Assembly: GCA_935421135.1 (NCBI GenBank)
Contig: OW285191.1
Coordinates: forward strand, 6,271,504-6,335,503
Source: Bugulina stolonifera
Taxonomy: Eukaryota; Bryozoa; Gymnolaemata; Cheilostomatida; Bugulidae
Length of the DNA stretch: 64,000 nucleotides
Direction of reading: 5' to 3'
Shown here: piece by piece, positions 12,301 to 24,300 of the stretch
How positions within the stretch are numbered: the first letter of the stretch is position 1
Layout: the number at the start of each line of letters is the position of its first letter
Notes under the pieces: generated by a model
The model's database searches: none
What the model saw: the letters and a program-made list of their open reading frames with translations, nothing else
What the model was told of the DNA's origin: nothing
Translations under genes and position numbers: made by a program

Positions 12301-15300
12301 ACCATGTTATAGGTAATTTTGACATTAGCTAAAGGTTCTTGAGTCATCTAGAATGGCAAGTTCTGTTATGCTTTCTTGTGCCATTTCACAGTGTGTAAGG
12401 AAGTCAGCGTAAGACTGAATCAATGTTTTATCACTAGCTTTCATTTTTGGTCACGTAGTAAGTTTTTTGCGGAATTCATTTGCAGCTGTGTATGAGGAGC
12501 CAAATCTCTCCTTCAATAGCTGTCCGGCCTTTTTGTAGGCCTTGTTGGTGTGTAGTCTGCACATGCCACTAATAATTTCCCTGGCTGGCCCGTTTACAAA
12601 CTGTTTCAAAGTGAGCATTTTGGCATTATCATTTGTCAATCTATCTTCCGTGTAATTGTCAATAGTAAACTCCCAATCAGTCAAGTCTAAGGGATTTACC
12701 CTGAACACTTGCGTTATTGGCTTGAGTTGCTTTGGTTACACAAGCTACCTGATATTCATTATTCATTGATATTTGATGAGTGCTGTGATTCATTGCTATT
12801 ATTACTGTGACGTTGTTGCGGTTGGTTTGCCTGTTTGCTGTACACGCAAGTTGTTTTGAGGAGAGGAAGCATGGTGATTTATTGTGGCAGGTGGACAGTT
12901 ATCTAAGAACTGTGCCAATCCGTCTCTTTCATCGATTTTGTTTTCCTCTCAAATTTCAAAATCTCTGCTTTTCTAACGATTTTTTTGCTTAGTTCTAGTT
13001 GCTTATGTGCCTACTGACTTTCTAGAGTAGCCCTTTGTTGTAGGCTCTCTAGTTCATTCCTCGCCTGAGCTACTTGTAATTTTATTTTAGCAGAAAGAAA
13101 TGACAAGGCTTTGGAGGAGAAATGACTGCTTAGACTAACATGTGACTTTCTGCTTTTATTTGGCCTTGGCTGGCATTGCTTGTATGTTCTTTCGATTTCA
13201 TCAGAGAAATATTCTAACTGAAGGTGCTCTGGTGCTAGTTTCTGAACAGTGGCTGTCTGCTTTTGCATCAAGTGTTATTTGCTCCATGCTTCTCAAAATT
13301 GATCATCATGATTCTCAATGGATGCATGCCTACTTCTAAATTTCTTGATTGCTGCTGAGATGGATTGAATACGTATTTCAGTTTCTAATTGTTTACCTTT
13401 ATCTGCTAGTGTTTTGGTCTTACTGCTGGCTCTGTGGCCAGATGCTACACCATCCATTGTTAGTAATAGTTACAGTTAGTTGACATACGATAATGGAATT
13501 ATTGCTGACCTGTTTGGGCCACAATATGGGGGAAATACCTCAAACAGGCACTGATGAGGTGCAAGGTGCCCACAATAACGACCCGATGAGATGCAAGGTA
13601 TACCCAATTAAGGTAGATCCACACGTGCAGGTGGCAGGTCAGGTAACGGGCCGGAATAGCAATCAGCCGGTTTGTCTGTCCACACAACAAACCAAAATCG
13701 GCGGGTGCCAAACCGGTTGAATGACATCCAATGAGTGGTCAGCACGCATTTGCTCCTATCTTGAGCGCATGCGTTTCGAAGGTAGTAGCAAATTAGCTAC
13801 TAACTCCGCACTTTTGTAGTAGCTAAGTTAATTTGGTTTTTGCAGTTGCGGTAATTTTATTATCCGCAGTAAATATCAACATTATTATCATAATTGTGCC
13901 CAATCACGAATTCCTGGTACTGCTATGGCATCGCACACTGACATTTTCTGCTCTGGCTATAGTGAAAGAAGAAAATAACAGCAAAACAAACCGAAAACAA
14001 GACTATTTTGGTAGGAAAGGTCTCTGCTTGGCTAAAAGGTAACTTTTCTAGATCAAGAGTTTCCACTGACTGATCATCATTTTTACATGCTAAAGCATAC
14101 TGCTAGTTTTTGCCAAAATGTATTGATTGTGCAAAATTGTGCATACTAATTACGATAAATGAAACCATAGACTCGAACTGTGTAAGATATTATTATTTGA
14201 GTTGGATATATGAGATTAACATATGATACCGTACTTATGATTAAATGGATATGATATGGATTATACATGTGAATATTAAGTCATACATAAATGTAAAAAC
14301 AGCTTAGTGGCGGTATGAAGATTCTGCGTCAAACCGACCAGCATGTTTCGTAGCCAGGATTTTTATTGGATTTCCAACTTGACGTTATCTTTTTTGTACC
14401 CTGGTGGTATGTCCCTGATCATACGGGCCACCAGTTGCCCAAGCAGGTCATCATCTCTCACCTCACCACCTGGTGTGCTGTTAAAATACTTTTTTATTCC
14501 TCCCCTGGATGACTTTAGCTCACCTAGTATCACAGTTGTGACACTAGATGTATCATCCTTAATCAACTTTCTTCTTTTACGTTTTTGAATGACAGGCATC
14601 TTTTGTGTCTGTCATTGGCGACAAGAGAGACGAACAGGAAGCTACGGACTCATCGTGTCCTGCTGGCTCAAAGGCATCTTGATTGTTTTGGGGTCATTGG
14701 TGCATTAGACACTGTTGGCCTATTGGTGATAGTTCAAGAAAAAAAGCAGTATGTACGTAACATAAATTTACTTTCCCTTTGTCTCTAGGGTGTGTAGCAG
14801 CACCCTTCAATATAACAAGTCATCCTTCGCAAATGTTTAACCAGCAAAGTAACTACTTTATAGTGTTGCTGATGGTTTTTTTGTTGACATCGAGCAGCCA
14901 GGTCATTTGATCATAATATCTGTACTTTGGTGGTAAATCTGTAGTTACAGCACCGCTTTGTGATGCTGGCTCCCTCTTATTTACATTCTTTTGGAATGCA
15001 TCTCTTATGTTTTCCCATTTGGTTAATACAGTGCTTGAATCTGCAATGGTCAAGTTTATTATTACTGTTGCAACCTGTGAACATCTAACATGAGCAATGA
15101 TAATTTATTATACAAGCTGGCACAACAATTGGGACGATTATATCAGCTGAGATTAGCCACTAGTACAATGTCAACTGTGACAGCAAGCAGGGATGAGTCC
15201 AAAAGCTGCCACAACCTATCTAATAATTTGTTATACTATTACTTCACTGGGAGCCCTGTTAGAGAGAGGAGTTTGATCTAATCAATATATTATAATCTTG

Positions 15301-18300
15301 TAGAATCTCACTGAGGTTAGGTGAATAGATGTACAATCTGTGTGATAGAAAAGTTTATTTACAGTTAACTTTTCACTTCGGCAACTCTAACTAGATTGAA
15401 TCATAATAGTATAAAACATGGGTGTACAAATTAATTGAGAAAACATTACTGACTAAAATACGCTAGTACAAAGTATTATAACAGCTAGTAGCAATTAGCT
15501 AAATCTATCACAGTACTTCATTTCCTCGCCTCACCCTTTCAAATCATCTACAAAATGTTTAAGGACTTTTAGATAGCAGTCATATAAGACATCTCTGTAA
15601 TGTTCAGCGACGGCAGAAGCTATTTGTGTAGTTTGGCTTATGCAACAAGCATATGCCTTCACAACGTAGAAACCTTAAATGTCAAATTTGAAGCGCGCTG
15701 CAAGTGGTCAGCAACAGTAATGTGGAATAATGAGTTATGTTGAATGAATGAGTTGATTATTATCGTTTCAGTGTGTATTGTTTACCGTCTATTACTTAAA
15801 TTGCCTTTTTCCAAAACCCTGTCCGATTTGACATCTGTTTTCATGTGGCCATGTGATACAGGATTGCCACAAGTAGAACAGAAGATATGTTTTCTTTCAG
15901 GGGAGAGTCAAACACACTTAATATCAGCTCACCATGTCTAAAACGGTTTTCTAAATGTTTTATTGCTAGTACCAGCTGCCGACCCCATTTTCTGCTATCA
16001 CCGGACAAATTTTTGGCCAGCATTGCTATGGTGTTTTTCTGCTAGATCATATATGCTGGACTTTCATTTGGGCATTGAAGGAGTGTTTCGTCTTTGCTCG
16101 CAATCTCTAGATGTTGAAGGCTTGGCAAGCAATGTACAAAGTGATAGGTATTACGGTTTATGTTGTGAGGCTCGTAAAGAATAATGGATTGACATGTCAA
16201 GTGGTTGTATTTTATCATCAGTCGGTGGGAATTTGGCCTGAATGGCAGAGTAGACACAGGCAGGAAGTGGCTTACGTTGCCTAAGCCTGGGTGAATCCAG
16301 AATATTGTTGTGCGATAGTAGCAAAATCTTTCTTTTTGAGCAGATCCCTCTCAGTAGGCTCATTAGGAAATAAATCATCTAAAGTTTAATAAATCATTAA
16401 TCTTGTTGCAGAAAAAAAACTTTACCCTTTTACCCACCATCCAAAAAGCCACAGAGTCGGATCTTAGGCAGAATTAGGAAGTTCTCATAAATGAAGAATT
16501 AGTTGCACAGATTGTTGAATTTGAAATTTATTCATTTTGATTTATTCGAGTTAAGTTTAGTATGGTTGTTCACTATAATATTGATATTTTAATTTTCATT
16601 GACAATTTTTGTTTGCAAAGGTGTTTAATTCTAAAAATACCCTTTCCCTCAAAATCAACATGGTAATATAAGAATCATACAAATTAATGCACATGATGTA
16701 TTTAATACTAGCCAATAAAACAGTATTTTAGATGGTACAATGACACAATATAATAAAACAATAGAATATACATGTACATGTATTCTGCCCTCTGTTGGTA
16801 TAACTAGTTAGCAATGTAATTATTCTAAATTGTGCTAGCCACCCTAGAGTTTTATGCCAACAGCCTTTATATTTTGGGTAAAGGTGTAAGTAGTCACCAA
16901 GTACAATGTGTGAAAACAGCAATGGCCTATGTTTATTTACAGTGCTGTGCATAATTCAGGAGTCGCATTAAAAATTTTGCAATTGTTTTCATATACATGC
17001 ATTTTTCTTATGAATTGATGTAAAGTGGTATGTAAACCTATACATTTTTGAAATCCTTGCTTTGTAAGCAATATGAATATGCCTGTCATTTTACTGTCTT
17101 TTTAAAAATAAAAACTTTTTCTACCATCATAGGTAGCAGAGTCAGCCACATTGAAAAATCCCAATTGTGTTAAAAGTTGCTGAGGCCCAACGAACTACAC
17201 TTGTCTTGTTTACAAAGTACTGTAAACACAATTTTTTGAACAGCACACTCTTGTGTAACATATGGTGGCCCTGAAAGGGCCGTTGGGTTTGATGTTTGTG
17301 GTCAATACTTGGTTCGCCACCCTTTGTTTGCAATCACCATCTGGCAGCGTCTTGGAAGGGACTCCACAAGTTTCTGAAGTTCTTCAGTTGATATTACTCA
17401 TAACCATGCTGCTATTACTGCTTCAGTTAGCTCTCTTTTGGTCTTTGGCTTGTTCTTGGCAATGATGTTGCTAATTCTCTGCCACAGGTTCTCTATTGGG
17501 TTGATATCAGGCGACTGCGCTGGCCACTCCATTCGTTCAATATCCTTGTTTCTGTACCAATCTTGGACTATCTTTGTTCTGTGGCAAGGTGCATTATCGT
17601 CTTGAAAGATCCATTTGTTTGGGCCAAACAAGTCCCTTCCACTTGGTATCAGCTTCCTTTCAAGCACATTAATGTATTTTGTACCATTCATCATGCCTTG
17701 CACCACCTCCAATCGTCCAACTCCACTGGCAGCCATGCACCCCCAAACCATAATTGAGGTAGTGTGTTTAATAGTTGGAGAGATGCAGTATGGTTTGTAC
17801 TCTTCTGAAGGTGATCTTCTGACATAGTTGTTGCCCCCATGGTTGTTTATGGTAAATGTTGATTCATCGCTGAATATCACGGTTTTCCATTTTTCAACAG
17901 ACCATTTAGCATGCTGACGTGCCCACATCAGACGAGCCTTTCTCTGGCGTGCTGTTAGCAAAGGTTTTTTTCTTGCCTTGCACCCTCTCAAGTTGTTCTG
18001 CAACAGTGGTCTCCGTATGGTTGACGAAGATAACACAGGACCAGTGCCCTCCTTGAGATCCCTAGCAAGTTCTACAGAGGTTAGTCTCCTGTTTGCCAAA
18101 GACAGTCTCACAAGTGTTCGGTCCTCTCTAACTGTGCTTGTACGTGTCCTGCTGGGTCGACTCTTGCATTCGGTCTTTCCTGTCTCATTCCACCTCTATC
18201 ACTCCTTGAACACCCTTCAATGAGCAACCTGCTTTCTGAGCTATAGATCTCTGAGAATTGCCTTCTTGATGAAGAAAAAGTATCACTCCCCGAGTTTCTG

Positions 18301-21300
18301 CATTAATTTGTTTGCCTCCCATGGTCACCACTAAAATACTGATGAAAGTGCTCTAAACAGCCTCCAAAAAGTGAACCTTGTGCTATGACATTGTGCAAAA
18401 TATAATGTCTGACACTATCTGACTTCACTGTGTGAGTTTCAAGATGTGGTATAATCAGTGATAGCCATCCTAAAATGGGGCAATTTAAAATGGGACTTGC
18501 GAGATTTTGTAGAATTGTGACTCGATGAAAGTCTTTATGGGATCACATGGTCAGTTACTGTCAGATTTTATTAAAATCAGTCTTAAAAGAAAGCTGAGAG
18601 ATTTATCTTTCGTTTGATATATGGAATGCAAAAGTTAAAAGCAAGCTCATACAGAATAACGAGGCTCAAACCTTAAATATCGAAAAATTTGCTGGCGACT
18701 CCTGAATTATGCACGGCACTGTATGTTCAGTTTAATCTCATTAAACTACTTATACCACCATAAATCTCAACAATAGTCTTATACAATCTGTTGGCATAAC
18801 TAGTTAGCAAGTGCTAGTGAGTTATGACAACAGATTACCTAGCAATAGAATGGTATATGCTGTGAACAGAGCTAGTTTGCACCTCAACAACCTCTGTTTG
18901 AGCTTCAATTACATTGTTTACAACTGAACTGTATGACTAAATTCAGCACACAGACAGAGTTCATGGTGGCAAGTGGCTTAAAATGAGAATTTAAAGTTCA
19001 AAAGCCAAATAGTTTGCACTTGTATTATAACATGTAGTATATATGATATTATTAAAGATATTTTATAGTAAACTAAAACCAGAACATGATGCGAGAGTAG
19101 TTCATGAAAGTGTCAAACTCAATAATTAATCTCAGACTTGGCAGTCCTCACATACAGTGTAATACAATGATATAATAATATGTAATAATATATAATAACA
19201 TATAATAATATAATAATATGACTCTTCCTACTCATCTTCATCTATGAGGTCTTTTACGCCACTTGTTGGAAGGTTTTCCCAAAAAACTCTTCTATTTTCT
19301 GGCATGTGTACACACAGATTTTGAACGATTCCCTTCTTTTTTGCCTCGGGCAATCCTCTTGGTGTAGTAAGGCTTTTGCAACAACCTTGAATGTTGTGCT
19401 TGGCTTTTAGGTAGTCAAATTCCCTAAAGGAGTCATCGGTGTGACTGCTCTTATAATGCACGGTTTGACTACCTCTTCTAAACTGTGCCACACTAATGTC
19501 CGCCATACGTGGTCGGCCAGGCTTGCTTAGCTTTGCTAGGCTTTCATCACCTGTTAAAGCCTTAAAGTCAGAATGGCCTACTTCGGTAACACTAGCAACA
19601 GCACTCTTCACACACTTGACAAAGTCGGGAAAGTCGTAGACGTTGTGTTGGCGCTTCATTTCTCTCTCGACTGAGGCATGGAAACTGTCAGCACTCATGA
19701 ATGTATGACCTGCCTCCAGATATTTCAAACTAATTTTTGTAGCTCTTATTACTGGGCCGTTCACAATGTCAATGAGAGCCGTATAGAGTGCGTAATTCTT
19801 GTTTTGGCCCGCGCAGTTGTCCATGTAGTATGTTATATCATCAAAGTCTCTATCTTGTTCAACTGCCTTGATGACCACTGAAGCAATGTCATCAGCTTTT
19901 CTACCAGATACTGCTTCATGCCATAGTATTGATAATACCTGATTGTTCTGGCAGTACTTTTTGACCGGGGCAAAGGTATGGTGAAAAGCTGCCAGGCGTC
20001 GAGTAAAGCAGGCTGATTTAAATCCAGGAAGACGTGGTAGCATTACAACCTTCTGCAAATCCACGCTTCTTACTATTCTTCCTGGTTGAACGGCAGCTCC
20101 GTCTTCCTTATATGACTGGCGAGCTTCGTCTGCAAGCCTGACGTGCTTCGAAAGTTGTAAGCAGGCAGTGCATTCGCGAAAAATGTAGTTATCATCTTAT
20201 TTCTCTGGAATAGCTTAGAGCCAAAAAGGTGACAATAGACACTTATCACTATTGGGCATTCAATAAATGGGGCAGATTTCCTATAATGAATTATTTTATT
20301 ATTCAACATAGCATTACTGCAAATGACATAATAGCAGGTGTCTCTGGTGTGAGAAAGTGTCCATTATTCAGTTAGAAAGACAGAAGCTGTTATAGTAAAG
20401 AGTTGCCATTGCTTGGCTAGTCATATGCGAATAAGTGATAACAGGTCAGACTTCTTGTCTTGGTTGATACCCAGAGGTTCTTTGTACGCATTAGTGACAT
20501 CCATTAGATTCATTCTTCCACTTCTTTTCCCATATGATACCTACAATGGCAGTTTAAAAAGTTATAATGACTAAAAGTATTCCCAAACAAGAATGTGCAA
20601 TATTAACAACAAACTTTTTCTAAACCGTATCTATTTCTACATCTCAATGCTAGGATCCCCCATTTCATTAGCTGCGTGTTTCATGTGGTGACATTTCATT
20701 GTGACACCAAAGGCATTCATAGACATGGCCGTAGAGTTGAGGGCACCATAATCTTTGATGTCTGAATGTGTGATCTCATCCACTTTGTAAGGTTGCTTGG
20801 CACGAGCGTATTTCATCAGACTTATGTATTCAGATGGCAATTCGACGTTCTTTTTTTCTCAAGTCTTTTCTATTGCACTGTGCATTGTGTCGCACTCCAT
20901 GTGACTATGCCCACTCTCAAAAAACTTTTGTTCTATTAACCTGATATTGACTGGCCCGCAAAGAAACGATACCAGTGCTGTGATAATAATGCGGTTACAG
21001 TTTTGGCCTCCGCATGTGTCACTGTAGCGAATCGCCCTTTTGTATTTCCCACAACTATCTGCTGCCTCAAGAAATCTAATGGGTGCAATTTCGTTTGATC
21101 CTCGGTTAGCCTTCTCTGTCCACACGTAGCAATGACAAGTTTTGGTTTGATATTCATAGATTGTAAGGTTGTAGACATTTAGCTTCCTTTTGTAGTATGC
21201 CACACCAGTGAAAAAACGGGGTGTGATAATGACCTGTTGAAGGTCAAAGCAAACGGCAAGTTTGTCGTTATTCAAATCCTTGTCAAAATTTTTTGCCTCA

Positions 21301-24300
21301 CAAGCTTGATTTTTGCACCTCAAGTGAGCATCATTCTCGGCTCTCTGCTCCGGTTTGACTTCCCTGAGTTTACTATAAATATCATAGGTGTCACACTGGC
21401 CTTTGGGGCGGATGTGGAACTCTAGGTTAAACTCTTCCACAAAGACTTTCCTGTAATAACTCTCTGTTGCTAAGGTTGCGTTCTCTGTTGGTGTATGCTC
21501 CTGGTAAGGCTATACATTCGTTTTACAGTGAGAGAAGAGTCAAGGTATTTACTCAGTAATGTGGTTCAACTGTAGGAAATGAAGATACATGTTGGAAAAC
21601 TGCTTGATGCAGTTCTGGAGAGGTTTTGTTGTGAGCCACCTTTCTGGGCTTAGGCGGAAGGATACCGTTTACTGCTTTAGAGAGTGTGTTATACACTACT
21701 TTCTTGCTGTTTCCTAAAGTATTCAGAAAAAATGTTCCTCCTTGTTCCTACTGTAAGATATTATTTCACAGTATTACCACGGTTGTATTGCGGTTCAGCA
21801 GAAGTTTTCTTTTTACTTAGCTGCTGAGTATGAGCTAATATGCATGAATATCGCGTAGATGGTGTTGAACTCCCGTTCTCCATCCCCCAGAATTGGTTGA
21901 GGATCATACGGCGATCCTCATCTGAGACGTCTTTACAGTTTGCTCGTTTGCAACCACCTATCCCCACTTTTCTGCTAACTGCCAAACCATCTTTTAGTTG
22001 TTCTCCTTTGTTGTAATTTGCAGATTTCCTAACCTTCCACTCCTGTGGATATCGTTTACACTTACGAGAGCCTATGTGTCTGTCCTAGTGGTTGACTCGC
22101 TGCAGCTTCAGCAGGGTCAGCTGTGGGTGTGAGAAGTGAAGTAGTTGTCGATAACTGGCGTGATTTTACATCTTTATCTGTAGAAGACTCTGACTCGGTG
22201 ATGAAATAAAAGTCAGGATCGTCGCCTGAGTCTTCTTGTTCTGAATCACAGGTCTAGTTTGGTTGTATCACCCTGATCAGATTCAACTGTAAATCAAAGA
22301 TTCAGTACAAGTTAATACAGTAGAACTCTGATCTACAATAAATATTATTCAGAGACCGCAGAGCGATTTATAATTACCCACACTGTACATGTAATTTTTC
22401 ACTAATGTTTCTTACCAACACATTACGTTACACTTATCAGACTCACCTAAATCATCTAGAACATCACGCTCATCACCTATGATTCTCCTTCTAGCCATTA
22501 TCTCAGCTATACCAATACTGTATAGCCAAAACTTCTTTACCTCAGGAACTTACCAACTTACCAATACGCGAAAAAAACATGAATGGAATATCAACATTTA
22601 TATTTTTCAACAACTAGTCAAATTTTTTTAATGTCAATATATCTAGTTATTTTATATATATTTCCCTTGCTGAACGGTGCTTTGGTTTTCCTCTGAAGTG
22701 CCACATTGCTCCCATCTTACTGATTCTTTCTCAGCACACACAGCACACCACTTGTTATTTGATTTGAAGGTAATGAACTAAACAAACAGCTAGATGGATG
22801 GTTGGAGCGGGCCGGTGGGATGTGTGTAGATGAGCTGCCAATTCAGCGGGCTGTTATTGCTCCGTAAGTATTTCCTACCTTTTTATAACTTACTACTCAT
22901 TGTATACATACATGCAGGGCTTAAAGTGTAAAATTTTTCTTACAGGAACGCATCAACATTACTTTTACAGGAACGCATCAACATTACATGACTTTCACTA
23001 TCAAACAGGAACTCGCGGATGTTCGAAGTCCGCATATATCTGGCTAAATTCAAAGAAGTAGCACATCGATAAGATGGTTTTACAATAAATATTTTTTATT
23101 AACTCCTGTTCTCTGTGTGTAAACAAGCATTTAATAAATATAATAGTTATATCTACATTTCTGTTTAGATGAGTGGTATTGAGCCAGTGTTGAAAGGTGC
23201 TTGCAGAAAATGTTTGAGAAGTTAAGAATTGTCTCCCTTGTTTTCCTGTCAATATTTAAAATGTTATGTATTTTTGAGTAAACAGTAGTGCTTTGGACCT
23301 TCTAATATGTTTGCCATACATATTATCACCTAATTTTCATGTGTTAATGTGTAGGAGATATTAATATTAAAATGAAAAATACTTTAGGCACCCATTTAAT
23401 GACCCTATTCAATTAAGTAAGTTAGCGACCTCTCAATGTTTTGAGCGAGGGCGGTCTGACTGGCTGTAGTTAGTAAGGGAGCAATACCTTAACTGAAACA
23501 ACTAGTAGTCTAGCTAATGTACTGAAAATGCAACCGGAACGCGTTCCTGTAAGAAATACCTTGTAAGTGTATGCTATATTTAAAATTATAGCGTATTGTA
23601 AGTGTATATTATATTACATATATTTATATACACTTACAATGTGCGATATATACAAGGTGCAATATTTACAATATATTGTAAATATTGCCCCTTGTAAGTG
23701 TGTTTTTGTATATATTACATATTGCAAGTGTATACTGTAGGCGTATATATTATGATATATTGTAAGTGTATATTATGTAATATTTCATTGTAGACATGCA
23801 GGCTACTCATATTCAGGGCCAACTGCTGCCTATGCATACAGATTTATTAATCATTCTAAAGTAAAGAGAATATTTGTTCTAGGACCTTCTCATCATTACA
23901 GACTCAGGGTGAGTTACTATTACTACTAACCTAAGTTACTAGGGGTCACTTTACTCTACTAGCCTTTACTACGCAAACACAGAGTAGTTTTAGTTGTTTT
24001 GTGTCTGCTCTCCTAAAACTGTATGTCCGTAAAAATCATTTGTCTTGTGTTACTCATCCATAAAGACATAAAGACATATTTTTTAACGGAGTTTCTCAAT
24101 ATCAAACGTTTGAGTTTCCTACAATTTATTAAATGCTCACGTGTATACTTTCATGTACATCTGCCTAATTCTTAGTTTTCTCCGTATTTGGGGCAAAAAC
24201 TGTGTCTCAAGTTGAGAGTTGTGTTGTTTTTTATTTGATAGGAGTTACATGTATGTAGGCCTATAATTTTAATAGAGGCATGGATCTTATTCTCTACTAC

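Larger units (their letters stand above)
8985..13457 (-). pseudogene. BEL/Pao retrotransposon gag, split by a later LTR insertion
   Basis: Minus-strand gag-like frame beginning at ATG 13457 ([13 protein letters not shown]). It continues through a coiled segment (13271-13011), a DUF1759 region (12708-12451: [40 protein letters not shown]), a further stretch to 12003, and, beyond the inserted element, zinc knuckles at 9270-9000 ([27 protein letters not shown]). The knuckle order and spacing are those of BEL/Pao. Several frameshifts and stops are present, and no protease, RT or LTR of this element was found. The reading frame before 12003 and after 9271 fits together once the insertion and one copy of its 5-bp target duplication are ignored. 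Confidence 0.8.
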
